This document shows, piece after piece, positions 23,261-29,827 of a stretch of 29,827 nt of DNA. The stretch's first letter is position 1. Each line of letters opens with the position of its first letter. A program made the translations under genes and the position numbers. The DNA is from Patescibacteria group bacterium (lineage in GTDB: Bacteria > Patescibacteriota > Gracilibacteria > UM-FILTER-43-11). The notes beneath the pieces were generated by a model that was not told where the DNA came from, did no database searches, and saw nothing but the letters and a program-made list of their open reading frames with translations. The stretch is taken from assembly GCA_029260955.1 (NCBI GenBank), contig JAJDCF010000004.1, positions 1 to 29,827 of the forward strand. The letters run 5' to 3'.

Positions 23261-23638
23261 TTATATATTGAGCTCGTCTAATATGTCTTCCGCGTGGGAA
23301 TGTTCTTCAGCTTCTATTTTATCGGTTCTTACTTTTTGATCTGATTTGACTTGGTGATCAACTTCTTCCACATGACTAATAAAATCATTCATCAGACTCT
23401 CTTGCTGCAGGGCAAAATTGATATTGATGTCCCGCTCTTTAACAAATTCATCCAAAATAAGCGGATAGACACTCAGGAGGTAATCTTCGTCACTATTACT
23501 GAGTGCTTCCTCTATTTCGCTTAGGCTTTCAGCAGGAAGAAAGCTCTTGGCAGAAGAATGTTCCATGAGCCACAAGAAATTGTCTAGGGTATAGGGTGCA
23601 TCACTTGCTATTGCTTCGATTTGTACTTGAGCTGACAT
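23261..23638 (-). CDS. Small acidic protein upstream of the 588-aa gene
   Basis: Unrecognised 125-residue protein, very acidic: I count 29 Asp/Glu against 7 Lys/Arg. It is predicted mostly helical, with a hydrophobic N-terminal half (TLDNFLWLMEHS, DYLLSVYPLILDEFV) and a charged C-terminal tail rich in Glu, Asp and His. It lacks the shared N-terminal tag. A consensus promoter precedes it and the 588-aa gene follows 37 bp later. A small acidic protein encoded just ahead of a Lys-rich one resembles a chaperone-client layout, as in several secretion systems, but nothing in the sequence identifies a chaperone family. Confidence 0.75.
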   Translation of the reverse strand: MSAQVQIEAIASDAPYTLDNFLWLMEHSSAKSFLPAESLSEIEEALSNSDEDYLLSVYPLILDEFVKERDININFALQQESLMNDFISHVEEVDHQVKSDQKVRTDKIEAEEHSHAEDILDELNI

Positions 23639-23664
23639 GACTTTTTATTTTGTAGTTTATGTTT

Positions 23665-23693
23665 ATTATACATTATTTACTACCTAATGTCAA
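23665..23693 (-). promoter_or_regulatory. Consensus promoter inside the lgt 3' end
   Basis: On the minus strand, TTGACA (23688-23693), 17 bp, TATAAT (23665-23670): a perfect sigma-70 consensus. The -35 lies within the last codons of lgt. The start would be near 23658, giving about 20 nt of leader before the ATG at 23638. Confidence 0.8.
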
Positions 23694-24465
23694 ACCTGCC
23701 CTTTCGAAGCCATATAAGCCCACCAAATCCAACAAGGGTCATGGCCAAACTCAGTAATTGGCCCAGGGTGAAGAAATTGAAAATGAAGCCAACCTGCACA
23801 TCCGGTTCTCGCCAAAACTCGAGAATGAAGCGAATCAGGCCGTAAAAAACAAAGTAACTAAATGTCAGAACACCTCTATTTGGTTTTCGGCTAAAAATGA
23901 AGAGGAGAATCAGGAATAAGCCCAATGCACCCGCCGACTGAAAAAGCTGAGAGGGGAATCTGAGTAGGCCATCACCAAAATCCACGCCTAGCCATTCCCA
24001 TTGTGCGCTTTCAATCACGCGGCCATAAAGTTCTCGGTTTATAAAGTTGGCAATGCGCGATAAAACCGTTACTAGTCCGCCAGCTACCGCCAGTAGATCA
24101 GTCATGTTAAACAAGTCAATCTTGTGTTTTTTAGCCAAAACGTAGGCCACAATAGCCGTGCCAATCATCCCTCCATGAAAAGACATGCCACCTTCCCACA
24201 AGGCAAGAATTTTACCGGGATAATCAAGGTAGTAAGGCAAATTATAGAACAGCACGTACCCAAGTCGCCCTCCGAGCAGTACACCGATTAAGAATATCCA
24301 GAACAGGAAATCAAAAATTTGATCATTATTCTTAAAAACGGGCCGTTTTTTGTTCAGTAAGATTAAAATCCCGATGCTAATTAGCAGACTGGCAGCGTAA
24401 GCCAAGCCATACCAACGAACAGCCACAGGACCGATTTGAAAAGCGATGGGATCAATCATGCCCAC
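23680..24465 (-). CDS. lgt: Prolipoprotein diacylglyceryl transferase (Lgt)
   Basis: Lgt transfers diacylglycerol from phosphatidylglycerol to the lipobox cysteine of prolipoproteins. The 261-residue product is a multi-pass membrane protein of normal length with family motifs GGRLGYVLFYN, GGMSFHGGMIG and the signature SRIANFINRELYGR. The start may be the GTG at 24465 or the ATG at 24459. The latter would fit a near-leaderless transcript, since both are close to the divergent tsaD promoter region. Its presence implies the cell makes lipoproteins; the GC-rich one at 20672 is a candidate substrate. The last codons host the promoter for the next minus-strand unit. Confidence 0.95.
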   Translation of the reverse strand: MGMIDPIAFQIGPVAVRWYGLAYAASLLISIGILILLNKKRPVFKNNDQIFDFLFWIFLIGVLLGGRLGYVLFYNLPYYLDYPGKILALWEGGMSFHGGMIGTAIVAYVLAKKHKIDLFNMTDLLAVAGGLVTVLSRIANFINRELYGRVIESAQWEWLGVDFGDGLLRFPSQLFQSAGALGLFLILLFIFSRKPNRGVLTFSYFVFYGLIRFILEFWREPDVQVGFIFNFFTLGQLLSLAMTLVGFGGLIWLRKGRFDIR

Positions 24466-24503
24466 ATAGTATCATTTTCTTCCTTACAAGCCAGCATCTA
24501 GGC

Positions 24504-24509
24504 TACAAT
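24504..24509 (+). promoter_or_regulatory. Putative -10 box of tsaD, implying a leaderless mRNA
   Basis: TACAAT ends 6 nt before the ATG at 24516, so initiation would fall on or beside the start codon. No convincing -35 is seen 17 bp upstream, so this is tentative. Confidence 0.4.
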
Positions 24510-24515
24510 GGGCGC

Positions 24516-25469
24516 ATGAAAATACTTGGAATCGAAACATCGTGTGACGAGACAGCAGCCGCCGTGGTAGAGGATGGCGTAAAAGTTCTCAGTAACGTCA
24601 TTGCTTCATCAATTGACCTGCATCAGGTGACAGGTGGAGTGGTTCCCGAAGTAGCCGCGCGCGAACATTTAAAGCAGATCTCGCCCGTGGTTGATAAAGT
24701 GCTAGCCGAAGCCAGTTGCGAATGGAAAGACATCGATGCCATTGCCGTCACCACCAGTCCTGGCCTGATCGCTTCATTGCTAGTTGGCATCAATACCGCT
24801 CAAACTTTAGCCTACATACACAAAAAGCCACTGATCGAGGTGAATCATGTGCATGGTCATATCTATGCTAATTTTTTAGAACGCGAAGCACATCCTCAAT
24901 TTCCCTTGCTAGTCCTAACCGTGTCGGGAGGGCACAACGAACTCATTCTGATGCATGATCACCACAAATTCGAAAAACTCGGCGAAACCCTGGACGACGC
25001 AGCAGGGGAGGCATTTGATAAAGTCGCTCGCTTACTTGGGCTTGGATACCCAGGGGGTCCCATTATTTCTAAGCTTGCCGAAAACGGCAACCCGGCCGCA
25101 TTCAAATTCCCTCGGCCTATGTTGAATAAAGAGAACAAGTTCAATTTTTCATTTTCTGGGCTTAAATCAGCGGTTCGTCGCGAGGTTGAGCAACTCGAAC
25201 AGGCCAACGACCAAACCATTGCGGACCTTTGCGCCAGTTTCCAACAGGCTGTGATTGAAGTGTTAGTCGACAAACTTGTTTTAGCCACCCAGGAACACAA
25301 AATCAAAGAAGTTCACTTGGCCGGCGGAGTTTCTGCCAATAAATTATTGCGCCAAGTTGCTCGCGAAAAACTTCCCGACAAACTGCAAGTATTCTGGCCT
25401 ATTGAACAAATATTTTGTACAGACAATGCCGCTATGATTGCAGGCGCAGGATACTTCAGCACGAAGTGA
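24516..25469 (+). CDS. tsaD: tRNA N6-threonylcarbamoyladenosine transferase TsaD
   Basis: TsaD attaches the threonylcarbamoyl group to A37 of ANN-decoding tRNAs, with TsaB, TsaE and TsaC. The 317-residue product has the ASKHA fold with ETSCDETAAAV (7-17), the metal-binding HxxxH motif HVHGH (111-115), VSGGHNEL (136-143), the DDAAGEAFDK segment (160-169), and CTDNAAMIA (301-309) with metal ligand D303. It is somewhat short at the C-terminus compared with many homologues but no motif is missing. It ends in TGA and overlaps the convergent ribbon-helix-helix gene by 14 bp. It is divergent from lgt. Confidence 0.96.
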   Translation: MKILGIETSCDETAAAVVEDGVKVLSNVIASSIDLHQVTGGVVPEVAAREHLKQISPVVDKVLAEASCEWKDIDAIAVTTSPGLIASLLVGINTAQTLAYIHKKPLIEVNHVHGHIYANFLEREAHPQFPLLVLTVSGGHNELILMHDHHKFEKLGETLDDAAGEAFDKVARLLGLGYPGGPIISKLAENGNPAAFKFPRPMLNKENKFNFSFSGLKSAVRREVEQLEQANDQTIADLCASFQQAVIEVLVDKLVLATQEHKIKEVHLAGGVSANKLLRQVAREKLPDKLQVFWPIEQIFCTDNAAMIAGAGYFSTK

Positions 25470-25749
25470 CACCAGCCTTCCTTTTGATTTCCTCAATCAC
25501 TTCCAGAGGAATTCCATACTCACAATCAATATTTGCAAATTCACCTGCTTCCGATCCACTACTTTCACTTTTATCAGTTGTCATTTGCAGGGCGGCACTA
25601 GCTTGTTCCGATTCTGAGGCGCTGCTTTTTGAGTGCGTCATAATCAGAAACCGCAGATACTCAGATCGACTATGAAAGCCATTCTTAAATACCGCTTCAT
25701 CCATTTTGTTGAGCAAAATCTCTGAAATTTCAAAAATAATCTTCTTCAT
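25456..25749 (-). CDS. Ribbon-helix-helix (CopG-like) DNA-binding protein
   Basis: A 97-residue protein from the ATG at 25749; an in-frame ATG at 25761 is possible. The N-terminus is a typical ribbon-helix-helix: strand KKIIFEIS, helix LLNKMDEAVFKNGF, then SRSEYLRFLI. A Ser/Glu-rich linker (about 40-65) separates it from a C-terminal helix (PLEVIEEIKRKAG) that may bind a partner or ligand. The tail overlaps the end of tsaD. It is divergent from nadB, and the palindrome AATCGTATATACGATT between them is a likely operator. No toxin gene is adjacent. Confidence 0.8.
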   Translation of the reverse strand: MKKIIFEISEILLNKMDEAVFKNGFHSRSEYLRFLIMTHSKSSASESEQASAALQMTTDKSESSGSEAGEFANIDCEYGIPLEVIEEIKRKAGVTSC

Positions 25750-25777
25750 ACTAAATATCATTTATAGGCTATATTCG

Positions 25778-25815
25778 AATCGTATATACGATTGAGGGGG
25801 TATTATATATACGAT
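25778..25815. promoter_or_regulatory. Probable operator between the RHH gene and nadB
   Basis: AATCGTATATACGATT (25778-25793) is a perfect 16-bp palindrome. Its half TATATACGAT (25783-25792) recurs as a direct repeat at 25806-25815, 23 bp on. ATTCGAAT (25773-25780) is a further overlapping palindrome. The position, just upstream of a ribbon-helix-helix gene and divergent from nadB, fits an autoregulatory site. Confidence 0.65.
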
Positions 25816-25870
25816 CCACATATGGGTCAAAAAGAATATACCTGCCCTAGCCTTGATGAGGGGATTCCAT

Positions 25871-25876
25871 TATAAT
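25871..25876 (+). promoter_or_regulatory. Putative -10 box of nadB
   Basis: Perfect TATAAT, 17 bp before the nadB ATG at 25894. No clear -35 lies at normal spacing, so activity may depend on a regulator or the call may be chance. Confidence 0.4.
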
Positions 25877-25893
25877 CAGGGCAACGAAAACAC

Positions 25894-27351
25894 ATGCAAA
25901 AACAAACAGATTACCTCATCATTGGTTCAGGAATAGCAGGTTTGGCGACAGCTTATTTTTTGAGTGAACATGGCAGTGTCACTGTGCTTACCAAAAGCGA
26001 AGTCCGAAATGCCAATACATATTGGGCTCAAGGGGGGATTGCAGCTGTACTTTCAAAAGAAGATAGCTTTGAGAGTCACATGGAAGACACTCTTAAAACC
26101 GGCGCTGGCCATTGCAAAGAGTCAGCTGTGCGGCAGGTTGTTTTTGGAGCGCCAAAGGCCATTAAATTTCTTAAATCCATAGGCCTTAAAATCGAAGATG
26201 AACCCATGCGCGAAGGCGGTCATTCTCGTGCCAGAGTTTGGCGCAGTTCTGATTTTACCGGTCGCGATATTCTCGAAGTGCTTATCAAGGCCGTTCAGAG
26301 GAAAAATAATATTTCATTCCTAGAAAAAACAGAAGCCGTAGAACTCATAGTCGATGAGGGAGAATGCAAAGGAGCTTTCACAAGAAAGAAGAACGAAGAT
26401 GAAATAAAAAAATTGGCTGCAAAATACACAATTCTTGCAACTGGGGGGCTGGGGCAACTTTTCAGTAAAACAACCAATACCCGAGGTTCCGGCGGAGATG
26501 GGATGGCTTTAGCGGTGAATGCCGGGCTCGAGCTCAAAGACATTGAATTCGTTCAGTTTCACCCAACAGCGCTAGCCATCGCCAAGGAAGGGCGCCATTT
26601 TCTGCTTTCCGAAGTGCTCAGGGGAATGGGAGCTAAGGTCGTAAACAAACGTGAAGAAGCCTTCTTAAGTAAGTTTGACGAGCGAGCTGAATTAGCTCCA
26701 CGTGATCTGGTTTCTCGAGCGATTTACGTCGAGGAGATGACTGGCCCCGTCCATCTCGACATGCGTCACATCGAAGCTGGCATGATTCGTAAAAAGTTCC
26801 CAAACATCCAAAAGGCACTCAAGGAATACGATTTGGATTTAACCAAAGACCTAGTGCCCATCACGCCCGTTGCACATTACGCTTGTGGTGGCGTTCCGAC
26901 CGACCTAAAAGGTGCAACCATGCTTCCCGGGCTTTATGCAGTAGGCGAAGTAGCCTGTACGGGTGTGCACGGGGCCAACAGGTTGGCAAGCAATTCTTTG
27001 CTGGAGGCCATCGTTTTTGCCAGAGTCATATCAGAAAGCCTCGCAAAAAGCGCTTCTATGGACGTATCAAAAAATGTTAATATCGATTCCTTGGAGGTGC
27101 CATCTATAATCACCGAGGACATCAATCAGGTAAAAGCCTACGGAAAGCGCATCGGGCAAATTATGTGGGAGGGTGTAGGCATCGTTCGCACCGTGGAGGG
27201 GCTAAAGAAAGCTAAGAAAGAAATTGTGAAGATTCCAGCCCGAGACTATCGCGTTCAACACCGCCAGCTCGTATGCTACAAAATAATAGAGGCATGCCAG
27301 GCTCGTCCACAGAGTCTTGGTGCACACTACATGACCAAAGAAATCATTTAG
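25894..27351 (+). CDS. nadB: L-aspartate oxidase NadB
   Basis: NadB oxidises L-aspartate to iminoaspartate with FAD, the first step of de novo NAD synthesis. The 485-residue protein has the FAD-binding GSGIAGLATA (11-20), NTYWAQGGIAAV (41-52), the HSRARVWRS region (110-118), QFHPTAL (221-227), PRDLVSRAI (269-277), HYACGGV (328-334) and VHGANRLASNSLLEA (358-372). These residues distinguish NadB and fumarate reductase/succinate dehydrogenase flavoproteins from other oxidases; NTYWAQGGIAA and lack of any frd/sdh partner favour NadB. nadA and nadC are not in the window. The prsW-like gene follows after 3 bp, so they are cotranscribed. It is divergent from a ribbon-helix-helix gene. Confidence 0.93.
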   Translation: MQKQTDYLIIGSGIAGLATAYFLSEHGSVTVLTKSEVRNANTYWAQGGIAAVLSKEDSFESHMEDTLKTGAGHCKESAVRQVVFGAPKAIKFLKSIGLKIEDEPMREGGHSRARVWRSSDFTGRDILEVLIKAVQRKNNISFLEKTEAVELIVDEGECKGAFTRKKNEDEIKKLAAKYTILATGGLGQLFSKTTNTRGSGGDGMALAVNAGLELKDIEFVQFHPTALAIAKEGRHFLLSEVLRGMGAKVVNKREEAFLSKFDERAELAPRDLVSRAIYVEEMTGPVHLDMRHIEAGMIRKKFPNIQKALKEYDLDLTKDLVPITPVAHYACGGVPTDLKGATMLPGLYAVGEVACTGVHGANRLASNSLLEAIVFARVISESLAKSASMDVSKNVNIDSLEVPSIITEDINQVKAYGKRIGQIMWEGVGIVRTVEGLKKAKKEIVKIPARDYRVQHRQLVCYKIIEACQARPQSLGAHYMTKEII

Positions 27352-27354
27352 CCA

Positions 27355-28233
27355 ATGTTCGATCCTAAATACATCATCACATTCCTAATTGCCATTGTTC
27401 CCGCTCTGATTTGGGCAGCACTTTTTTTAAAGAAGCACAGAGAAAACTGGTGGCTGGTTTTTCTTACTTTTTTAGGGGGTATTTTTGCCGCCCAGCTAAT
27501 CTTGCTTTATAAGGGCTACTGGGATACCTCTATAAACCTAGTCTTCGCCAAAGTAACTTTGGTCGATTTTCGCAGTAATATTAGCTCCATCATTCTAAAC
27601 ACCGTTTTGGCAGCCTTTGTTACTTTTTTGGGCATAGGGGCCATGGAAGAATTCTTCAAGTTTGGTGTCATGAAGATGATCAACAAAAACTTCTTTCGCT
27701 CCGTCGACGACGTGATCAGTCTTGCCATCATAAGCGCTCTCGGCTTCTCGTTTTACGAGAATATGATCTATTTCAACAGTCAGTGGGGAGTCCTGAGTAC
27801 AAGCGGATTTATGATGCTGGCAGTGTCTCGTGTGACCATCGTTACCATGGTGCACATGCTCTGTTCGGGGGTACTTGGCTACTATTTTGGCTTGGCCCAT
27901 TTTGCCTCACCCATTTTGCGTCTGGAGCATGCCCAAAAAAAGCACCACCCCATTTTGACCTTTTTCAAAAACATCCTGCACATGAGAAGGTCTCACCTTT
28001 ATCACAATGAAATGATGGCAATTGGCTTGGTGGCTGCGATGCTACTTCATGCCATGTACGATTTTGTTCTATCTTCCACCATATATCTAAATCCTATCCT
28101 GATCTCCGGCACAATTCTGCTTTACTTTTTTGGCGGGTACTACTATCTTTCGTACCTAATGAAGCAGCAAAAGAACAAATTGCAGTTGGGATTATTGCTT
28201 AATGAAGTGTCCGATGACTATGAAGGAAGATGA
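27355..28233 (+). CDS. PrsW-family intramembrane metalloprotease
   Basis: A 292-residue polytopic membrane protein of the PrsW/CAAX-protease-like group, which cleaves membrane-embedded substrates such as anti-sigma factors. Motifs visible: GAMEEFFKF (95-103) with the paired glutamates E98/E99, GFSFYEN (130-136), VHMLCSGVLGYYFGLA (166-181) with H167, and LHAMYDF (231-237) with H232. These Glu/His/Asn residues are the expected zinc site. It has about eight hydrophobic segments. It starts 3 bp after nadB and ends inside the start region of the nifU-like gene. Its substrate is unknown. Confidence 0.85.
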   Translation: MFDPKYIITFLIAIVPALIWAALFLKKHRENWWLVFLTFLGGIFAAQLILLYKGYWDTSINLVFAKVTLVDFRSNISSIILNTVLAAFVTFLGIGAMEEFFKFGVMKMINKNFFRSVDDVISLAIISALGFSFYENMIYFNSQWGVLSTSGFMMLAVSRVTIVTMVHMLCSGVLGYYFGLAHFASPILRLEHAQKKHHPILTFFKNILHMRRSHLYHNEMMAIGLVAAMLLHAMYDFVLSSTIYLNPILISGTILLYFFGGYYYLSYLMKQQKNKLQLGLLLNEVSDDYEGR

Positions 28234-28489
28234 TAAGAATGATTTCTTGAAGCTTGGCATCGATGACCAAGTTCTTTTAGTCAACGAAGCCCTATCTGAG
28301 CAGGTTTACATGGCCCTCGAGATGGACGGCGGTGGCATGGAGATCATGGACATCGAAGGTACGGACGTCCTCATTCGCTACTACGGCGCATGCGGCGGTT
28401 GTCCGATATCAGAATCCGGCACTCTAGTATTCATCCAAAATACCCTGCAAGAAAAGGTCGATCCGCGTATTCAAGTGAAGATTGTATAG
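28202..28489 (+). CDS. NifU C-terminal domain (Nfu-type) iron-sulfur protein
   Basis: A 95-residue Nfu-type protein, expected to carry or transfer Fe-S clusters. It has MDGGGMEIMDIEG (41-53) and the cluster-binding GACGGCPIS (62-70) with C64 and C67, followed by TLVFIQNTLQEKVDPRI. The start at 28202 overlaps prsW by 32 nt; in-frame ATGs at 28214 and 28220 are alternatives and the N-terminal residues are not part of the domain. It is the last gene of the nadB unit. Fe-S work beside NAD synthesis is suggestive because NadA, not seen here, is a 4Fe-4S enzyme. It ends 9 bp before a convergent gene. Confidence 0.88.
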   Translation: MKCPMTMKEDDKNDFLKLGIDDQVLLVNEALSEQVYMALEMDGGGMEIMDIEGTDVLIRYYGACGGCPISESGTLVFIQNTLQEKVDPRIQVKIV

Positions 28490-28498
28490 ATGCAAGGC

Positions 28499-29827
28499 TT
28501 ACATTCCTTCCTGCTTGTCTACATCAGCGTTATCATCTCTGACTTCATCGTCATTAAGAGGTTCATTTGGAGTTTGACTCTCTACATCAACCTGTAGGCC
28601 ACCACCAAAAGCTTCCTCAACTTCTTTCTCTTTTTCAGCATGATGCTCAGGAATTTCTTCATGCGGTTTTTCAAGGCCAAAAGCTTCGTAAAGTTCATTC
28701 TCTTTGGCTCTGTGCTCAGGCGCCTCGTGGTCAATCTTGATTGTACGTTTTTCGGCAACCAATAGGGCTAAGCCTAGCATTACTAAAATGCCAAGAATCC
28801 AGTAAAGATAATTGAGTGACCTTTTGGCAACAGCAAATTCAACAGTCGCAGTTTCGGAGCGTACAGTGCCAGCCTCTTGCTGACTAACGGCGTAAAGGCT
28901 AACCGTATGACTCTGATCTTTATCAAGTTCGCGTGGTGATTGAATGTCGAAGACTCCAGCATTGGAATCAGCAATAATAGAAGATGCGAGAACTAAACTT
29001 TCCCAGGTCGCAAAGATATGAGCGCCATAAACACTTTTCCCAGTTAAAACAGGTCGTCCATTTTTAACTTCAGTCACTCCACCAGTATCAAGAATAGCTA
29101 TGCCATCAAGTGATTGGGGAATTGGAGTAGCTACTTGGAACTCACTATCAAGTGTCACTCGAACGGGGGAGCTAGACAAGGTACTGCCATCATTTAAAAC
29201 AGCAGTGGCAACCAGGTCATAGGCACCATCTTTAACAAGGACACTAGAAACAAGTCGGAAGCCAGATGACACACTCTGTCCGACGCCAACCTCCTTTAGA
29301 TCGGTGACTTCACCAAGGAATATGCTCTTGGCTGAGTCAGTAGAATCCGAATTATCGTCGGATACCGGTACAGCCGTTATACCAACACGTTGGCTTAGCA
29401 GGGGAATCGTTCCGGAAATATCAAAAGATCTCACGATCCAGTTAGGCTTTGGGTCCACGATAATAACCTTATCCTCGATAACTTCCTGAATATTACAGTC
29501 ATTTGAGGTTAGGGGATTAGAGTAGAAACGATTGATTTCATCACCATCGAAACATCCATCATTATCCGAATCAGGATTATTTTGGTCAGTTTTCAAGTAA
29601 CATTCCGTTCGGTCTGAAAGGCCATCTTGGTCACTGTCGAGTGTATTGCTGGAAGTCAGTGAGCAGTCTTCATAATTTTCTTCTATCTGTGTAACTGTAG
29701 GAATTTCTACATCAGAATGTTCCTGTGCAGGCTTTTCTACAACAGTTTTTGTTGCTTCGTTTTTGTAGTCAGCAGTAGTTGGAGCCGCAGCATGAGTGGC
29801 ACCCTCGCCTTCACCCTCGCCTTCACC
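28499..29827 (-). CDS. Membrane-anchored protein with thrombospondin-3-like repeats (5' end outside the window)
   Basis: Partial: the reading frame stays open to the right edge of the window, so only the C-terminal 442 residues are seen. A Gly-Glu repeat and a Thr/Ala/Glu-rich stretch at the edge precede calcium-binding repeats of the thrombospondin type 3 kind (DSDQDGLSDRTE, then PDSDNDGCFDGDE). About 200 residues with beta-sandwich-like strands follow, then one membrane helix (YLYWILGILVMLGLALLVAE) and an acidic cytoplasmic tail of about 85 residues. Topology: large extracytoplasmic region, C-terminal anchor. A cell-surface role is likely; function is unknown. A TTG at 29596 is not the start, since the frame continues upstream without a stop. 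Confidence 0.8.
   Translation of the reverse strand, partial: GEGEGEGEGATHAAAPTTADYKNEATKTVVEKPAQEHSDVEIPTVTQIEENYEDCSLTSSNTLDSDQDGLSDRTECYLKTDQNNPDSDNDGCFDGDEINRFYSNPLTSNDCNIQEVIEDKVIIVDPKPNWIVRSFDISGTIPLLSQRVGITAVPVSDDNSDSTDSAKSIFLGEVTDLKEVGVGQSVSSGFRLVSSVLVKDGAYDLVATAVLNDGSTLSSSPVRVTLDSEFQVATPIPQSLDGIAILDTGGVTEVKNGRPVLTGKSVYGAHIFATWESLVLASSIIADSNAGVFDIQSPRELDKDQSHTVSLYAVSQQEAGTVRSETATVEFAVAKRSLNYLYWILGILVMLGLALLVAEKRTIKIDHEAPEHRAKENELYEAFGLEKPHEEIPEHHAEKEKEVEEAFGGGLQVDVESQTPNEPLNDDEVRDDNADVDKQEGM

Noticed and set aside
25415..25675. Plus-strand open frame across the end of tsaD
   Set aside because: It is opposite the ribbon-helix-helix gene, which has a recognisable fold and operator; the plus frame has no family resemblance.
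25456..25749. Toxin-antitoxin pair including a ribbon-helix-helix protein (also considered for 16224-16508)
   Set aside because: Neither ribbon-helix-helix gene has a small toxin-like gene next to it; neighbours are tsaD/nadB and uvrA/cNMP sensor.
24516..28233. Alternative genetic code with UGA as glycine (Gracilibacteria-type)
   Set aside because: tsaD, prsW and the second ribbon-helix-helix gene end at UGA at positions consistent with their families, and no family protein here needs read-through.
1..29827. CRISPR array, insertion sequence or prophage
   Set aside because: No regularly spaced repeat-spacer series, transposase or phage structural gene is seen; the short repeats are operators, domain duplications or the three G-rich elements.

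Overview
The window is a gene-dense, low-to-mid GC bacterial chromosome segment with no rRNA, tRNA, CRISPR or transposase gene. The housekeeping genes (greA, rpoD, dnaG, ruvB, uvrA, lgt, tsaD, nadB) are intact. TGA is used as a stop (tsaD, prsW, the second ribbon-helix-helix gene), so the standard bacterial code applies. Starts examined outside one GC-rich gene lack a Shine-Dalgarno (SD) motif, and at least two look leaderless. With the very many Lys/Ala/Pro-rich proteins of unknown family, this suggests an uncultivated lineage of the Patescibacteria/CPR type (Peregrinibacteria-like is my best guess). That placement is inference; no marker here proves it.

Layout. 1-597 is non-coding with three degenerate copies of a G-rich repeat and several hairpins. 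598-5156 (minus) is a compact operon, ruvB-dnaG-rpoD-greA. 5266-13227 (plus) is a five-gene operon: an 812-aa, a 583-aa and a 194-aa Lys/Pro-rich protein, a membrane SpoIIE/RsbU-type phosphatase, and a 490-aa protein with TPR-like helices. Its promoter is back to back with that of ruvB. 13245-16139 (minus) is uvrA. 16224-16788 holds a ribbon-helix-helix gene and a palindrome-rich divergent control region. 16789-19790 holds a cyclic-nucleotide-binding protein, a DUF3307 membrane protein and a CHASE2 adenylate cyclase, a likely cAMP module. 19871-20527 is another Lys-rich protein. 20672-21307 is a strikingly GC-rich lipoprotein with its own SD, probably foreign. 21457-23638 is a two-gene unit of a small acidic protein and a 588-aa Lys/Ala-rich protein. 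23680-25749 holds lgt, tsaD and a second ribbon-helix-helix gene. 25894-28489 holds nadB, a PrsW-type peptidase gene and a NifU-like gene. 28499 to the right edge is the C-terminal part of a membrane-anchored protein with thrombospondin-3-like calcium repeats.

The most interesting signal is a set of six proteins, unrelated along most of their length and encoded at three loci. They share a short N-terminal motif of the form [L/D]-[V/I]-[F/Y/I]-[basic]-x(1-3)-[A/G]-P within the first 30 residues (no clear P in the 583-aa copy). No classical signal peptide is visible. Three of them also share a peptidoglycan-binding-like module containing DG+.GPY, and two of the three loci are driven by nearly identical promoters (TTGCAA, 17 bp, extended -10 TGATATAATTAT). 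A working hypothesis is a family of wall-associated or otherwise targeted proteins with a common N-terminal address tag, co-expressed with a SpoIIE-type signalling phosphatase. Nucleoid association, because of the H1-like Lys/Ala/Pro tracts, is the main alternative.
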